From Campylobacter sp. (GTDB taxonomy: Bacteria > Campylobacterota > Campylobacteria > Campylobacterales > Campylobacteraceae): a stretch of 7,761 nucleotides of DNA. A program made the translations under genes and the position numbers. The notes beneath the pieces are model-generated. The model saw only the letters and a program-made list of their open reading frames with translations, searched no databases and had not been told where the DNA came from. Of this stretch, positions 1 to 5,734 are shown in pieces; the first letter of the stretch is position 1; every line of letters begins with the position of its first letter. Where the stretch lies: the NCBI GenBank assembly GCA_024680445.1, contig JAILCJ010000164.1, positions 1-7,761 on the forward strand. The letters run 5' to 3'.

Positions 1-15
1 ATTTAACATTTAGTG

Positions 16-43
16 ATATCCTTACGCTTCAAAAAAAGGATAT
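16..43 (+). promoter_or_regulatory. Inverted repeat covering the ribosome binding site of the DUF1523 gene
   Basis: ATATCCTT (16-23) is perfectly complementary to AAGGATAT (36-43), with a 12-nt loop. The right arm contains the AAGGA ribosome binding site, which ends 6 nt before the ATG at 47. If transcription begins upstream of 16, the leader would hide the binding site. The alternative is that 17-22 (TATCCT, after TG) is a weak -10 element with a start near 29, in which case the left arm is never in the RNA. The pairing is seen; the role is inferred. Confidence 0.4.
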
Positions 44-46
44 TTT

Positions 47-598
47 ATGAAAAGATTTTTTAGAAAAACATTTTTACTTATGGTTTTTGTTCTACACTTT
101 TTGGCTTTTTGTCTTATAAATTATGCTATGCCAAGCTACAAAGCCCTAAATATCGTACATACAGATGTAAAACGTATGGATAAAGACGGCTTTATAGATA
201 AAGATCAAGCAAGTATAAATTCTATATCAAGAGATGTGTATTTTATCTCGGCAAAGGTGCCTGAGAGCGAAAAAGTCCTATCTTTTCGCAACGAAGACAC
301 TCGCTGGGGTTTGCCACCCTACTTCAAATTTAATTCAGCCGATGTTCAAGCCAAAGCCGCTTCTATGATGGAGCAAAAAGCTCTCGCACAGATCAAATAC
401 TACGGCTGGCGAATTCCTATGCTTAACGAGTTTTATAACGCCATATCTATCACAAAGATAAAAGACGCCAGCGAACTTTCTAGTCCGATTTTTAGTTATA
501 TTTTGTACTTTTTTGGCATAATTTCTTTTGTTTTTTGTATGGTTTATGTCAATAAAAAATTTAAAAATGAAGCACAAAACGAAAGTCAAGAAAGCTGA
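47..598 (+). CDS. DUF1523 family membrane-anchored protein
   Basis: A 183-residue protein of unknown function. It has an N-terminal hydrophobic segment (about residues 8-28), a soluble domain (30-145) that is probably periplasmic, a second hydrophobic segment (about 147-168) and a short polar C-terminus. The soluble domain carries the blocks I associate with DUF1523: a VKRMD stretch near 41-45, RDVYFI at 62-67, RNEDTRWGLPPYFKFNSAD at 81-99 and YYGWRIP at 118-124 followed by NAISI. Length fits the family, and both hydrophobic ends suggest a loop anchored at each side in the inner membrane. The ATG at 47 has an AAGGA ribosome binding site at 36-40 with a 6-nt spacer. The gene converges on the minus-strand block, ending only 11 bp from its last stop codon, so it is not part of that operon. 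The family assignment rests on motif memory; no biochemical role can be inferred. Confidence 0.8.
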   Translation: MKRFFRKTFLLMVFVLHFLAFCLINYAMPSYKALNIVHTDVKRMDKDGFIDKDQASINSISRDVYFISAKVPESEKVLSFRNEDTRWGLPPYFKFNSADVQAKAASMMEQKALAQIKYYGWRIPMLNEFYNAISITKIKDASELSSPIFSYILYFFGIISFVFCMVYVNKKFKNEAQNESQES

Positions 599-609
599 AA
601 ATTTGTATC

Positions 610-1158
610 TTATTTACTAAGATTCTCATCTACATTTGTAATATTGTTATCGCTGTAAAATTCTCGTGAAAGTTCTTCGTATTTTGCACCTATTTGCTCT
701 AGGGTTTCGTCGTTTAAAAGACCAGCCATATCGTCTTTCATGGTGAGTAAATCCCCACAAGCGTTAAGGTAATCAAGCTTGGTGCAACTTTTAAGGATAT
801 ACTCAAGTCCGATTTTTTGCATTTCTTTGCTAGGCGGAGTTGCTTTTGTAGAATTTTCATCTTTTTTATCTAAATCTTCGCTTTTTTCATCTGTTTCACT
901 ACCAAAAAGTGTATCGGAGTTTTTGCTATCTCCCAAATTTTCATCGCTCGATGTCGTTTTGTCAGAAATTTCGCCATTTAGATACATAAAGCCTAGTTCT
1001 TGGCAAGCGATAGCGTCATTTGCATCGCAACCTTCGATAAAAATATCATAAGCCTCGCTGAAATTTTTGGCATTTATGGCTTCATAACCACGATTTAAGT
1101 CGTCTATATCAAAAGCAAAAACTTTTACAAAAGTTAAAAAAATCGCAAATTTTTTCAT
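610..1158 (-). CDS. Small exported Sel1/Hcp-like repeat protein with acidic insert
   Basis: A 182-residue protein with a probable signal peptide (MKKFAIFLTF, then a likely cleavage after VFA near residue 15), so it is probably periplasmic or secreted. Residues about 22-62 look like one Sel1-like repeat of the Helicobacter/Campylobacter cysteine-rich (Hcp) kind: an A-x-x-x-F-x-E-A pattern, then C44-x7-C52, then LGFMYLNG. Residues about 111-140 resemble part of a second unit with C125-x8-C134. In Hcp proteins such cysteine pairs form disulfides that join the two helices of a repeat. Between the units lies an insert (about 64-110) rich in Ser, Asp, Glu, Lys and Asn with no hydrophobic core, probably disordered. 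The start ATG shares one base with the murF stop codon (TAATG), which points to translational coupling and places it last in the operon. Its function is unknown; a scaffolding or interaction role in the envelope is inference only. Confidence 0.65.
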   Translation of the reverse strand: MKKFAIFLTFVKVFAFDIDDLNRGYEAINAKNFSEAYDIFIEGCDANDAIACQELGFMYLNGEISDKTTSSDENLGDSKNSDTLFGSETDEKSEDLDKKDENSTKATPPSKEMQKIGLEYILKSCTKLDYLNACGDLLTMKDDMAGLLNDETLEQIGAKYEELSREFYSDNNITNVDENLSK

Positions 1159-2597
1159 TACATAAAACTCGGCGCGTCATTTGAAAATAATATAAGATCG
1201 TCTTTTCTGGTGTGTTCGATAAGCATTTCTTGCATTTTAGTTTTGTCCTTTATGATAATGATTTGTGGCTTGTTTAGATATTTAAGCAAGGCTTGTGCGT
1301 TTAATGGGCTTGATATCATCACGACATCGAAAATTTCGTTGATAATGCGTGAGAGTTTTTCGTTTTCATCGGCACTTGATTCGACTATGCCCGGTGTTAT
1401 AAGCACCTTTCTGCCACGATATGTGCGAACTAATTCATAACTTGCACTCATGCCGCTAAAATTGCCATTAAAGCTATCATCGATAATAAATTTTTGATCG
1501 CTTGGAATTTTTTGCAAGCGGTGCTCGACATTTTCGAGTTTAGCAAGGGTTTTGGCTATCTTTTCTTCGCTTACACCGAGGTATTTTGCCACTTTGATAC
1601 AAACGGCTAAATTTTGAGCGTTAAAACTGCCAAGCAAAGGGCTTTGATACTGCGTTTGGCAAAGTTTAAAACTTAGCCCGTTAAGATCTGCTTTTACCTC
1701 GCTCAAATCGTTATCGTAAATTTGAGTTTTTTCGTCTTCGTTTTTTAAAGTTGAGCTGTGTAAAAACGCCATTTGCAAGCGATTCGAATTTAAGGCTTCT
1801 AATTTGGTAGCTCGTATGTTTTCAAGGCTTTTAAAATACTCAATATGCTGTGCACCTATCTCGCCAACTACGACTATATGGGGATTTAAAAAACTTGCTA
1901 TCTCGTTTATATCGCCTTTTACTCTGGCACCGGCTTCGGCTATGTAAATTTGGGTTTGATTTTGCAAATTTTCATTTACATCTTTGATAAGACCTATCAA
2001 GGTATTTACGCTTCTTGGGGTTTTACATACCGAAAAATCGTCCTTTAAAAGCTCATAAAGAAAATTCTTGATACTGGTTTTTCCAAAAGATGCCGTTATC
2101 ATGATGATTTTTAGATCGCTTAGTTTTTTTAGCTTTGCGTCCGCCTTTTTTCTAAATGAAAGGGCTTTGAATTTTTCAAAAAAATGACTTAAAACAAGGC
2201 TGGCAAGAAGTGGTGAGATGACATCGGTATTTTTTTGTCCAAGATACAAATAAAGTGCGTTTTGCACAAGCAAAGCGATAAATAAAATGATGAAAAATCT
2301 CTTGATTCTGTCGGTAAAAACAAGTTTTTTGTCTAGTTTTCTGTGCCAAAGATATAACGAAACTAAGTAAGCAAAGTAAAAATATATGAAAAAATATCGC
2401 CCAGTTGTGTAAAAAAGCACAAGGGGAATTATGAAAAAAAGCACATGCCATAGCGGTTTGGTAAAGTGAAAAAGTACGCGTTCAACTTTGTATGAAAACC
2501 ACTGAAAACAAGTAATGGTATAAAATCCAAGTGATAAAACAAAAAGTGCCGTGCTAATGGCTATAAAAATTGTTAAAAATGTTTCATTTATCACCAT
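1158..2597 (-). CDS. murF: MurF, UDP-MurNAc-tripeptide:D-Ala-D-Ala ligase, with membrane N-terminus
   Basis: MurF joins D-Ala-D-Ala to UDP-MurNAc-tripeptide using ATP, the last cytoplasmic step of the peptidoglycan precursor before lipid I. Of 479 residues, 161-479 are the Mur ligase ATPase and C-terminal domains. Visible motifs are the P-loop TASFGKTS (168-175), an EAGA acidic site (221-224), IGAQHIEYF (247-255), ATKLE with K265 as the probable carbamylated lysine, GSFNAQN (323-329), EHR (358-360) and DDSFNGNFSGM (373-383), which matches the usual D-x-Y-N-A-N-P region. Residues 1-140 are not the usual UDP-sugar-binding N-terminal domain but a strongly hydrophobic region with about four to five membrane segments (near 5-30, 50-66, 68-86, 100-120, 125-140). 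I recall this architecture from H. pylori and C. jejuni MurF. The ATG lies 1 nt after the hydrolase stop, with AAAGG about 8 nt upstream. Assignment is supported by the motifs and by ddl close by. Confidence 0.93.
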   Translation of the reverse strand: MVINETFLTIFIAISTALFVLSLGFYTITCFQWFSYKVERVLFHFTKPLWHVLFFIIPLVLFYTTGRYFFIYFYFAYLVSLYLWHRKLDKKLVFTDRIKRFFIILFIALLVQNALYLYLGQKNTDVISPLLASLVLSHFFEKFKALSFRKKADAKLKKLSDLKIIMITASFGKTSIKNFLYELLKDDFSVCKTPRSVNTLIGLIKDVNENLQNQTQIYIAEAGARVKGDINEIASFLNPHIVVVGEIGAQHIEYFKSLENIRATKLEALNSNRLQMAFLHSSTLKNEDEKTQIYDNDLSEVKADLNGLSFKLCQTQYQSPLLGSFNAQNLAVCIKVAKYLGVSEEKIAKTLAKLENVEHRLQKIPSDQKFIIDDSFNGNFSGMSASYELVRTYRGRKVLITPGIVESSADENEKLSRIINEIFDVVMISSPLNAQALLKYLNKPQIIIIKDKTKMQEMLIEHTRKDDLILFSNDAPSFM

Positions 2598-2598
2598 T

Positions 2599-3822
2599 TT
2601 ACAAGCCTTTTAAGCCAAAAACTTCATCTATATTTTTGCTTATCTCTTCGGGACTTTTTGGCTTTTGTTTTAAAAATACATCATCGTTATTTTTTTTAGA
2701 TGAAGTTTCGATATTTTGTGAATTTAAATTTTCGCTATCTTTCAAATTTGAATCATTATCTTGCAAATTTTGCGAAATTTGGGAATTTTCGCTTGGAATT
2801 TTTGAAGAATCATCTGAAATTTTATCTGCTTGCAAATCCGAAGCATTATCACTTAAATTTTGAGTGTTTTCATCTAAATTTTGAGTGTTTTCACCTAAAA
2901 CCTCATCTTTGCTGTCTTTTGAAATTTCTTGTTTTATATCTTTTGCTTGGCTTGAAATTTGAGTATTTTCATCTAAATTTTGTGAAATTTCTTTTGTGTT
3001 TTCATCTTGTAAATGCAATTCTTTTAAATTTTCATCTACAAAAACGCCAAAATTTTCACCAAACATTTCATCAAATTCATTAGCTTTTTCTTTTGCAAAA
3101 TCGCAGCCCAAATCTTTTATAACCGTGTCATTTATAAAGTTGGCATGAAGTAAAAAGAAAAAGTGATCGCCTTTTAGTGGATAAAATTTGCTATTTTTGA
3201 TAAGCGAGTGTATGGTTTCGCCACTTTTTAGCGGAGTTGCTTTGTCGTTTTCACCCCAAAATATAAACGCCCTGCCCCCGTAATTTGCAAATTTTGTCAT
3301 AAAATCCTCATTTACAACATTTTTAAGCGTTTCATACATACAGCGATTCATACCGCTAACATCTTTGGTAGCAAAAAGATAGTAAAATTTTCCTAGTCCA
3401 AAAATTTTTAAAAATTTAAAAATCGCTATTTTTGCCCTTACCCAAAATTTCTTTTTAACCAAAATTCCAGCCGAGCTTAAAAGCACGATGTTTTCGGGAT
3501 TTAACAAAGTTGCTATTTTTCCGCCGAAGCTATGTCCAAAAATGATTTTTGGCTCTTTTTCAAAAGTAGCTAAAAAATTTTTAACTATTTTTGCATAGTC
3601 ATTTGAACAAAGTGGCGTAAAAATATCGCTCTCGCCAAAGCCCGGCATATCTATATAAATGTGTTTAAACGCCCTGAAATACCCACCAAAAGCCTTTTTC
3701 ATGATTTCTTTGTTTGCACCCCAGCCGTGCAGAAAAACTATACTTTCGCTTTGTTTGGGATTTAAAATTTCATAACTTATCTTGTAAGTTTTTGAGCCGT
3801 ATTTTATATCTTTGCTTGCCAT
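2599..3822 (-). CDS. Alpha/beta hydrolase with long acidic low-complexity tail
   Basis: Numbered from the ATG at 3822 (407 residues), residues 1-235 form an alpha/beta hydrolase: oxyanion-hole HGWG (32-35), IDMPGFGESD (57-66), nucleophile elbow GHSFGG (96-101, Ser98), GENDKATP (190-197, Asp193 as likely acid) and GDHFFF (218-223, His220). The triad is complete, so it is probably an active esterase- or lipase-type enzyme; the substrate is unknown. A basic hydrophobic stretch (about 122-150) probably forms the lid. Residues about 250-407 are a tail rich in Asn, Asp, Glu, Ser, Gln and Lys, with DENTQ-type repeats, probably disordered. As I recall, the C. jejuni orthologue Cj0796c is about the size of the catalytic domain alone. 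A TTG one codon upstream is in frame, but the ATG overlaps the previous stop as TGATG, which favours ATG. There is no signal peptide, so it is cytoplasmic. Its place between ddl and murF hints at an envelope role, unproven. Confidence 0.85.
   Translation of the reverse strand: MASKDIKYGSKTYKISYEILNPKQSESIVFLHGWGANKEIMKKAFGGYFRAFKHIYIDMPGFGESDIFTPLCSNDYAKIVKNFLATFEKEPKIIFGHSFGGKIATLLNPENIVLLSSAGILVKKKFWVRAKIAIFKFLKIFGLGKFYYLFATKDVSGMNRCMYETLKNVVNEDFMTKFANYGGRAFIFWGENDKATPLKSGETIHSLIKNSKFYPLKGDHFFFLLHANFINDTVIKDLGCDFAKEKANEFDEMFGENFGVFVDENLKELHLQDENTKEISQNLDENTQISSQAKDIKQEISKDSKDEVLGENTQNLDENTQNLSDNASDLQADKISDDSSKIPSENSQISQNLQDNDSNLKDSENLNSQNIETSSKKNNDDVFLKQKPKSPEEISKNIDEVFGLKGL
2854..2893 (-). 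repeat. 21-bp tandem repeat coding for a DENTQNL heptad
   Basis: TAAATTTTGAGTGTTTTCA occurs at 2854-2872 and again at 2875-2893, a period of 21 bp (7 codons). A further related copy at 2961-2982 differs from 2862-2883 by one base in 22. On the coding strand the unit reads roughly (D/G)ENTQNL. Being a multiple of three, changes in copy number would lengthen or shorten the hydrolase tail without breaking the frame. Confidence 0.85.
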
Positions 3823-4043
3823 CAATCTTCTTTCTTAGTCGTAGAATAAATGCTTTGCAAGATTTCTACCGCCTCGCAAAGTCGTTCGTATTCGCCCATG
3901 CTTAAAAGCACGGATTCAAATTTGTTATTTTTCAAAATCACGGCTCTTTTGATATCGCCTTTGTTGATTTTATTTAAAATCGAACTAAAATTTCGCACAA
4001 CCTCTGTCGCTGTAAAAATTTCATCTTTTGTAAAACTTGTCAT
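3822..4043 (-). CDS. Phd/YefM-type antitoxin-like protein without adjacent toxin
   Basis: A 73-residue protein with the Phd/YefM DNA-binding fold pattern: TATEVVRNFSSILNKI (11-26) corresponds to the A-R-x-N-F-S-x-L helix, and RAVILKNNKFESVLLSMGEYERL (from 33 to 55) to the strand-turn-strand and S-x-E-E-Y-E-x-L region. In true systems the C-terminus after this region wraps and blocks the toxin; here only about 18 residues follow, ending in polar residues, which is short. Neither neighbour is a RelE, Doc or other toxin: upstream is ddl, and downstream is the hydrolase, joined by a TGATG overlap. I recall a small protein at this position in C. jejuni (Cj0797c), so the gene is probably an old part of the locus and not a recent arrival. 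The likely role is a solitary DNA-binding regulator of its own operon, including murF, through the palindrome just upstream. That role is inference. Confidence 0.75.
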   Translation of the reverse strand: MTSFTKDEIFTATEVVRNFSSILNKINKGDIKRAVILKNNKFESVLLSMGEYERLCEAVEILQSIYSTTKKED

Positions 4044-4057
4044 CTTTTCTCTCTTTG

Positions 4058-4071
4058 TGTAAAATTTTACA
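4058..4071. promoter_or_regulatory. Perfect 14-bp palindrome, candidate operator of the antitoxin-hydrolase-murF operon
   Basis: TGTAAAATTTTACA is fully self-complementary and ends 15 bp before the antitoxin start at 4043. It sits downstream of the predicted -10 (4092-4097), within the expected leader. YefM-family antitoxins are known to bind short palindromes with TGTA/TACA ends near their own promoter, and this one keeps those ends. A+T richness makes some palindromes likely by chance, but the perfect symmetry and location are notable. Confidence 0.5.
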
Positions 4072-4076
4072 TAAAA

Positions 4077-4107
4077 TTTAGCGTAAATTTGATTATTTCA
4101 CGCTAAA
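4077..4107 (-). terminator. Inverted repeat after ddl: weak terminator or operator flanking a promoter
   Basis: TTTAGCGT (4077-4084) and ACGCTAAA (4100-4107) form an 8-bp perfect stem with a 15-nt spacer, in which AA and TT can pair further after one mismatch. Read on the minus strand it begins 10 nt after the ddl stop codon, and its 3' side runs into a short TTTT, so it could act as a partial intrinsic terminator between the two halves of the block. The stem is short on G+C and the loop is large, so it would be weak. A promoter -10 candidate lies in the spacer, so a protein-binding site is an equally good reading. Confidence 0.4.
4092..4100 (-). promoter_or_regulatory. Extended -10 candidate for the antitoxin-hydrolase-murF operon
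   Basis: On the minus strand TGA AATAAT (4100-4092) matches the extended -10 pattern TGnTATAAT except for one base. Transcription would begin near 4085 and give a leader of about 40 nt that includes the 14-bp palindrome. There is no clear -35, as is usual for the Campylobacter housekeeping sigma factor. This would allow the second half of the block to be expressed independently of ddl. Confidence 0.45.
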
Positions 4108-4116
4108 AGCAAGTTT

Positions 4117-5163
4117 TTAACTTAATTTTCCGCCCTTTGAGTGAGTTATGGAATTTATAAATTTATAATCTATTTTGATATTTTTATTTCTAGGCAAAGA
4201 ATCGCTTAATGCATCGACTACGCCGGTAAAATCATCAAATAAATAATTTGCCAAACTACCCGGATTCGGATTTATCTCATTTATATAAACTTCATCGCCA
4301 AGCACGAAAAAATCGCAACGTATCAAGGCTCCATAAAAATTTCCTACTCTATAAATTTTTTCAAAAGCGTCTTTTAGTTTATTTTCTAATTCAACCGAAA
4401 TTGTCGCTTTTCGTGGCTTGCCGTCCCCCATAAAACTTAGGTATTTTTCATCAAAGCTAAGAAATTCCTTTTTCATAGGCTCTTCAACCACCGAAAATAT
4501 AAATTTCCCACCAGCATAACAACCGGCGAGATTGTATTCTTTTATGCCAGACATAAAAGGTTCAACCAAAACTTCATCATCAAATTCAAAAGCAACATCA
4601 AGGGCGTATTCAAGTTCGCTTGAATCCTTGACTATGCTTATGCCTATGCTACTACCTAAATGGCTTGGTTTTAAGATGATAGGCAAATTTGTTTTTATGG
4701 CTTCGCCACGTTTTATTAGCTCGTATGGCAAGGTTTTAACTTCGGCATTTTTGGCTAAATTTTTACTTAAAAATTTGCTAAAACTAAGCACACTGGCTTC
4801 TAGTCTTGGACCTATGTAAGAAATTTCATAAAAATCAAGCAAAGCAGAGATTTTTCCGTCTTCGCCGTCCATGCCATGAACCAAATTTATATAAACATCA
4901 ACACCTAATTTTTTCAAACCAAAAAAGCCATGGATAGCAAAATCCCCCTTGCTAAGTATCAGTTTTTTGCTTTTTTTGTATTCGCCAGAGCTAAAATAAC
5001 TGGCTTTCATATTTTGACTTTGTATCAGATAAAATTGTCTATCTTTATCGCAAAATATAAAACTCAAATCATGCTTAAATACATTTTTTAATACTACGGC
5101 ACTTACTATACTTATCTCGTGTTCGTAGCTTTTCGCACCAAAAATCACTGCGTAATTTTTCAT
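4117..5163 (-). CDS. ddl: D-alanine--D-alanine ligase
   Basis: Ddl makes D-Ala-D-Ala from two D-alanines with ATP in the cytoplasm, the dipeptide that MurF then uses. Numbered from the ATG at 5163 (348 residues), the ATP-grasp features are complete: YEHEIS (13-18) with E14 equal to E. coli DdlB Glu15, NLVHGMDGEDGK (93-104), ILKPSHLGSSIG (163-174) with Ser171 equal to Ser150, EKYLS (239-243) with Tyr241 equal to Tyr216, IRCDF (281-285) and NEINPNPGS (295-303) for the metal-binding Glu and Asn. The Tyr at 241 fits D-Ala-D-Ala, not D-Ala-D-lactate, production. An in-frame TTG lies one codon earlier (5166), but the AAGGA at 5174-5170 is 6 nt from the ATG and only 3 nt from the TTG, so the ATG is preferred. 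That ribosome binding site overlaps the ruvA stop codon, which indicates co-transcription and probably coupled translation. Confidence 0.96.
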   Translation of the reverse strand: MKNYAVIFGAKSYEHEISIVSAVVLKNVFKHDLSFIFCDKDRQFYLIQSQNMKASYFSSGEYKKSKKLILSKGDFAIHGFFGLKKLGVDVYINLVHGMDGEDGKISALLDFYEISYIGPRLEASVLSFSKFLSKNLAKNAEVKTLPYELIKRGEAIKTNLPIILKPSHLGSSIGISIVKDSSELEYALDVAFEFDDEVLVEPFMSGIKEYNLAGCYAGGKFIFSVVEEPMKKEFLSFDEKYLSFMGDGKPRKATISVELENKLKDAFEKIYRVGNFYGALIRCDFFVLGDEVYINEINPNPGSLANYLFDDFTGVVDALSDSLPRNKNIKIDYKFINSITHSKGGKLS

Positions 5164-5172
5164 CAAATTTCC

Positions 5173-5727
5173 TTATGCTAATTTTCTGAGCGCTTCTTTT
5201 ACCAAGTCGCTCGTATTTGTTGCCTTGCAATCGGCTAAAACTTTGACTATCCTATCTCGCTTAAAGCCAAGAGATTCTAGTGCCAAAAGTGCTTCATTTG
5301 CGTAATTTGGCACATTTTCATCTACTATGAGTTTGGCGTCGCTTAGTTCGGCTATTATGCGTCTTGCTGTTTTTATGCCTATGCCGGGGACTTGTTTTAA
5401 AGTGTCGGCATCTCCGTTTAAAATAGCAGATGAAAAGGCGTTTGGACTAAGACTAGAACAAACCGCCATTGCCGTGCTAGCTCCGATTCCACTAAGTTTG
5501 ATAAGCATTTCAAAGATTTTTTGTTCGCCAAGATCTAAAAAACCATAAAGCAAATTTGCATCTTCTCTGATGATTTGCGTTATGTTTAGTTCGATTTTTG
5601 TTCCGGTTTCTAGTTTGGCAGAGCAAAACAATGATATAAAAACGCCGTAACTAACGCCACTTGCGGTTTTTATTATCACAAAAGCAGGTTGTTTTTTTGT
5701 AATTATACCCTCGATAGCTTTTATCAT
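5173..5727 (-). CDS. ruvA: Holliday junction branch migration protein RuvA
   Basis: RuvA binds four-way DNA junctions as a tetramer and loads the RuvB helicase for branch migration in recombination and repair. The 184 residues fit the three-domain layout: an OB-fold (1-62), tandem helix-hairpin-helix motifs (LSGIGAS at 78-84, [12 protein letters not shown] at 113-124) and a C-terminal RuvB-binding helical domain (about 142-184). The acidic pin residues Glu55 and Asp56, in [10 protein letters not shown], sit at the same numbers as in E. coli. The length is slightly shorter than the E. coli protein, mainly in the linker before domain III. No ruvB or ruvC is present in the window. The ATG lies 7 nt after the DUF342 stop codon, and the purine-rich TAGGA that spans that stop serves as ribosome binding site, so ruvA is probably co-transcribed with its neighbours. 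Confidence 0.97.
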   Translation of the reverse strand: MIKAIEGIITKKQPAFVIIKTASGVSYGVFISLFCSAKLETGTKIELNITQIIREDANLLYGFLDLGEQKIFEMLIKLSGIGASTAMAVCSSLSPNAFSSAILNGDADTLKQVPGIGIKTARRIIAELSDAKLIVDENVPNYANEALLALESLGFKRDRIVKVLADCKATNTSDLVKEALRKLA

Positions 5728-5734
5728 TTTTATC

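Noticed and set aside
335..589. Minus-strand open frame of 84 codons opposite the DUF1523 gene
   Set aside because: It overlaps a well-supported gene completely, has no family motif and has no promoter or ribosome binding site that I can see.
2700..3083. Plus-strand open frame of 127 codons opposite the hydrolase tail, rich in Leu, Phe, His and Asn
   Set aside because: It mirrors the repetitive tail codons on the other strand and lacks a ribosome binding site. The openness is a product of biased composition.
3398..3422. A/T-only run resembling a palindrome or promoter inside the hydrolase gene
   Set aside because: It is explained by Lys, Phe, Leu and Ile codons of the probable lid helix, and no downstream gene would use it.
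3823..3825. TTG start for the hydrolase, one codon before the ATG
   Set aside because: The ATG forms a TGATG overlap with the preceding stop codon, the usual coupled arrangement, and is a stronger start.
5164..5166. TTG start for ddl, one codon before the ATG
   Set aside because: The ribosome binding site is only 3 nt away from TTG but 6 nt from the ATG, so ATG is the better choice.
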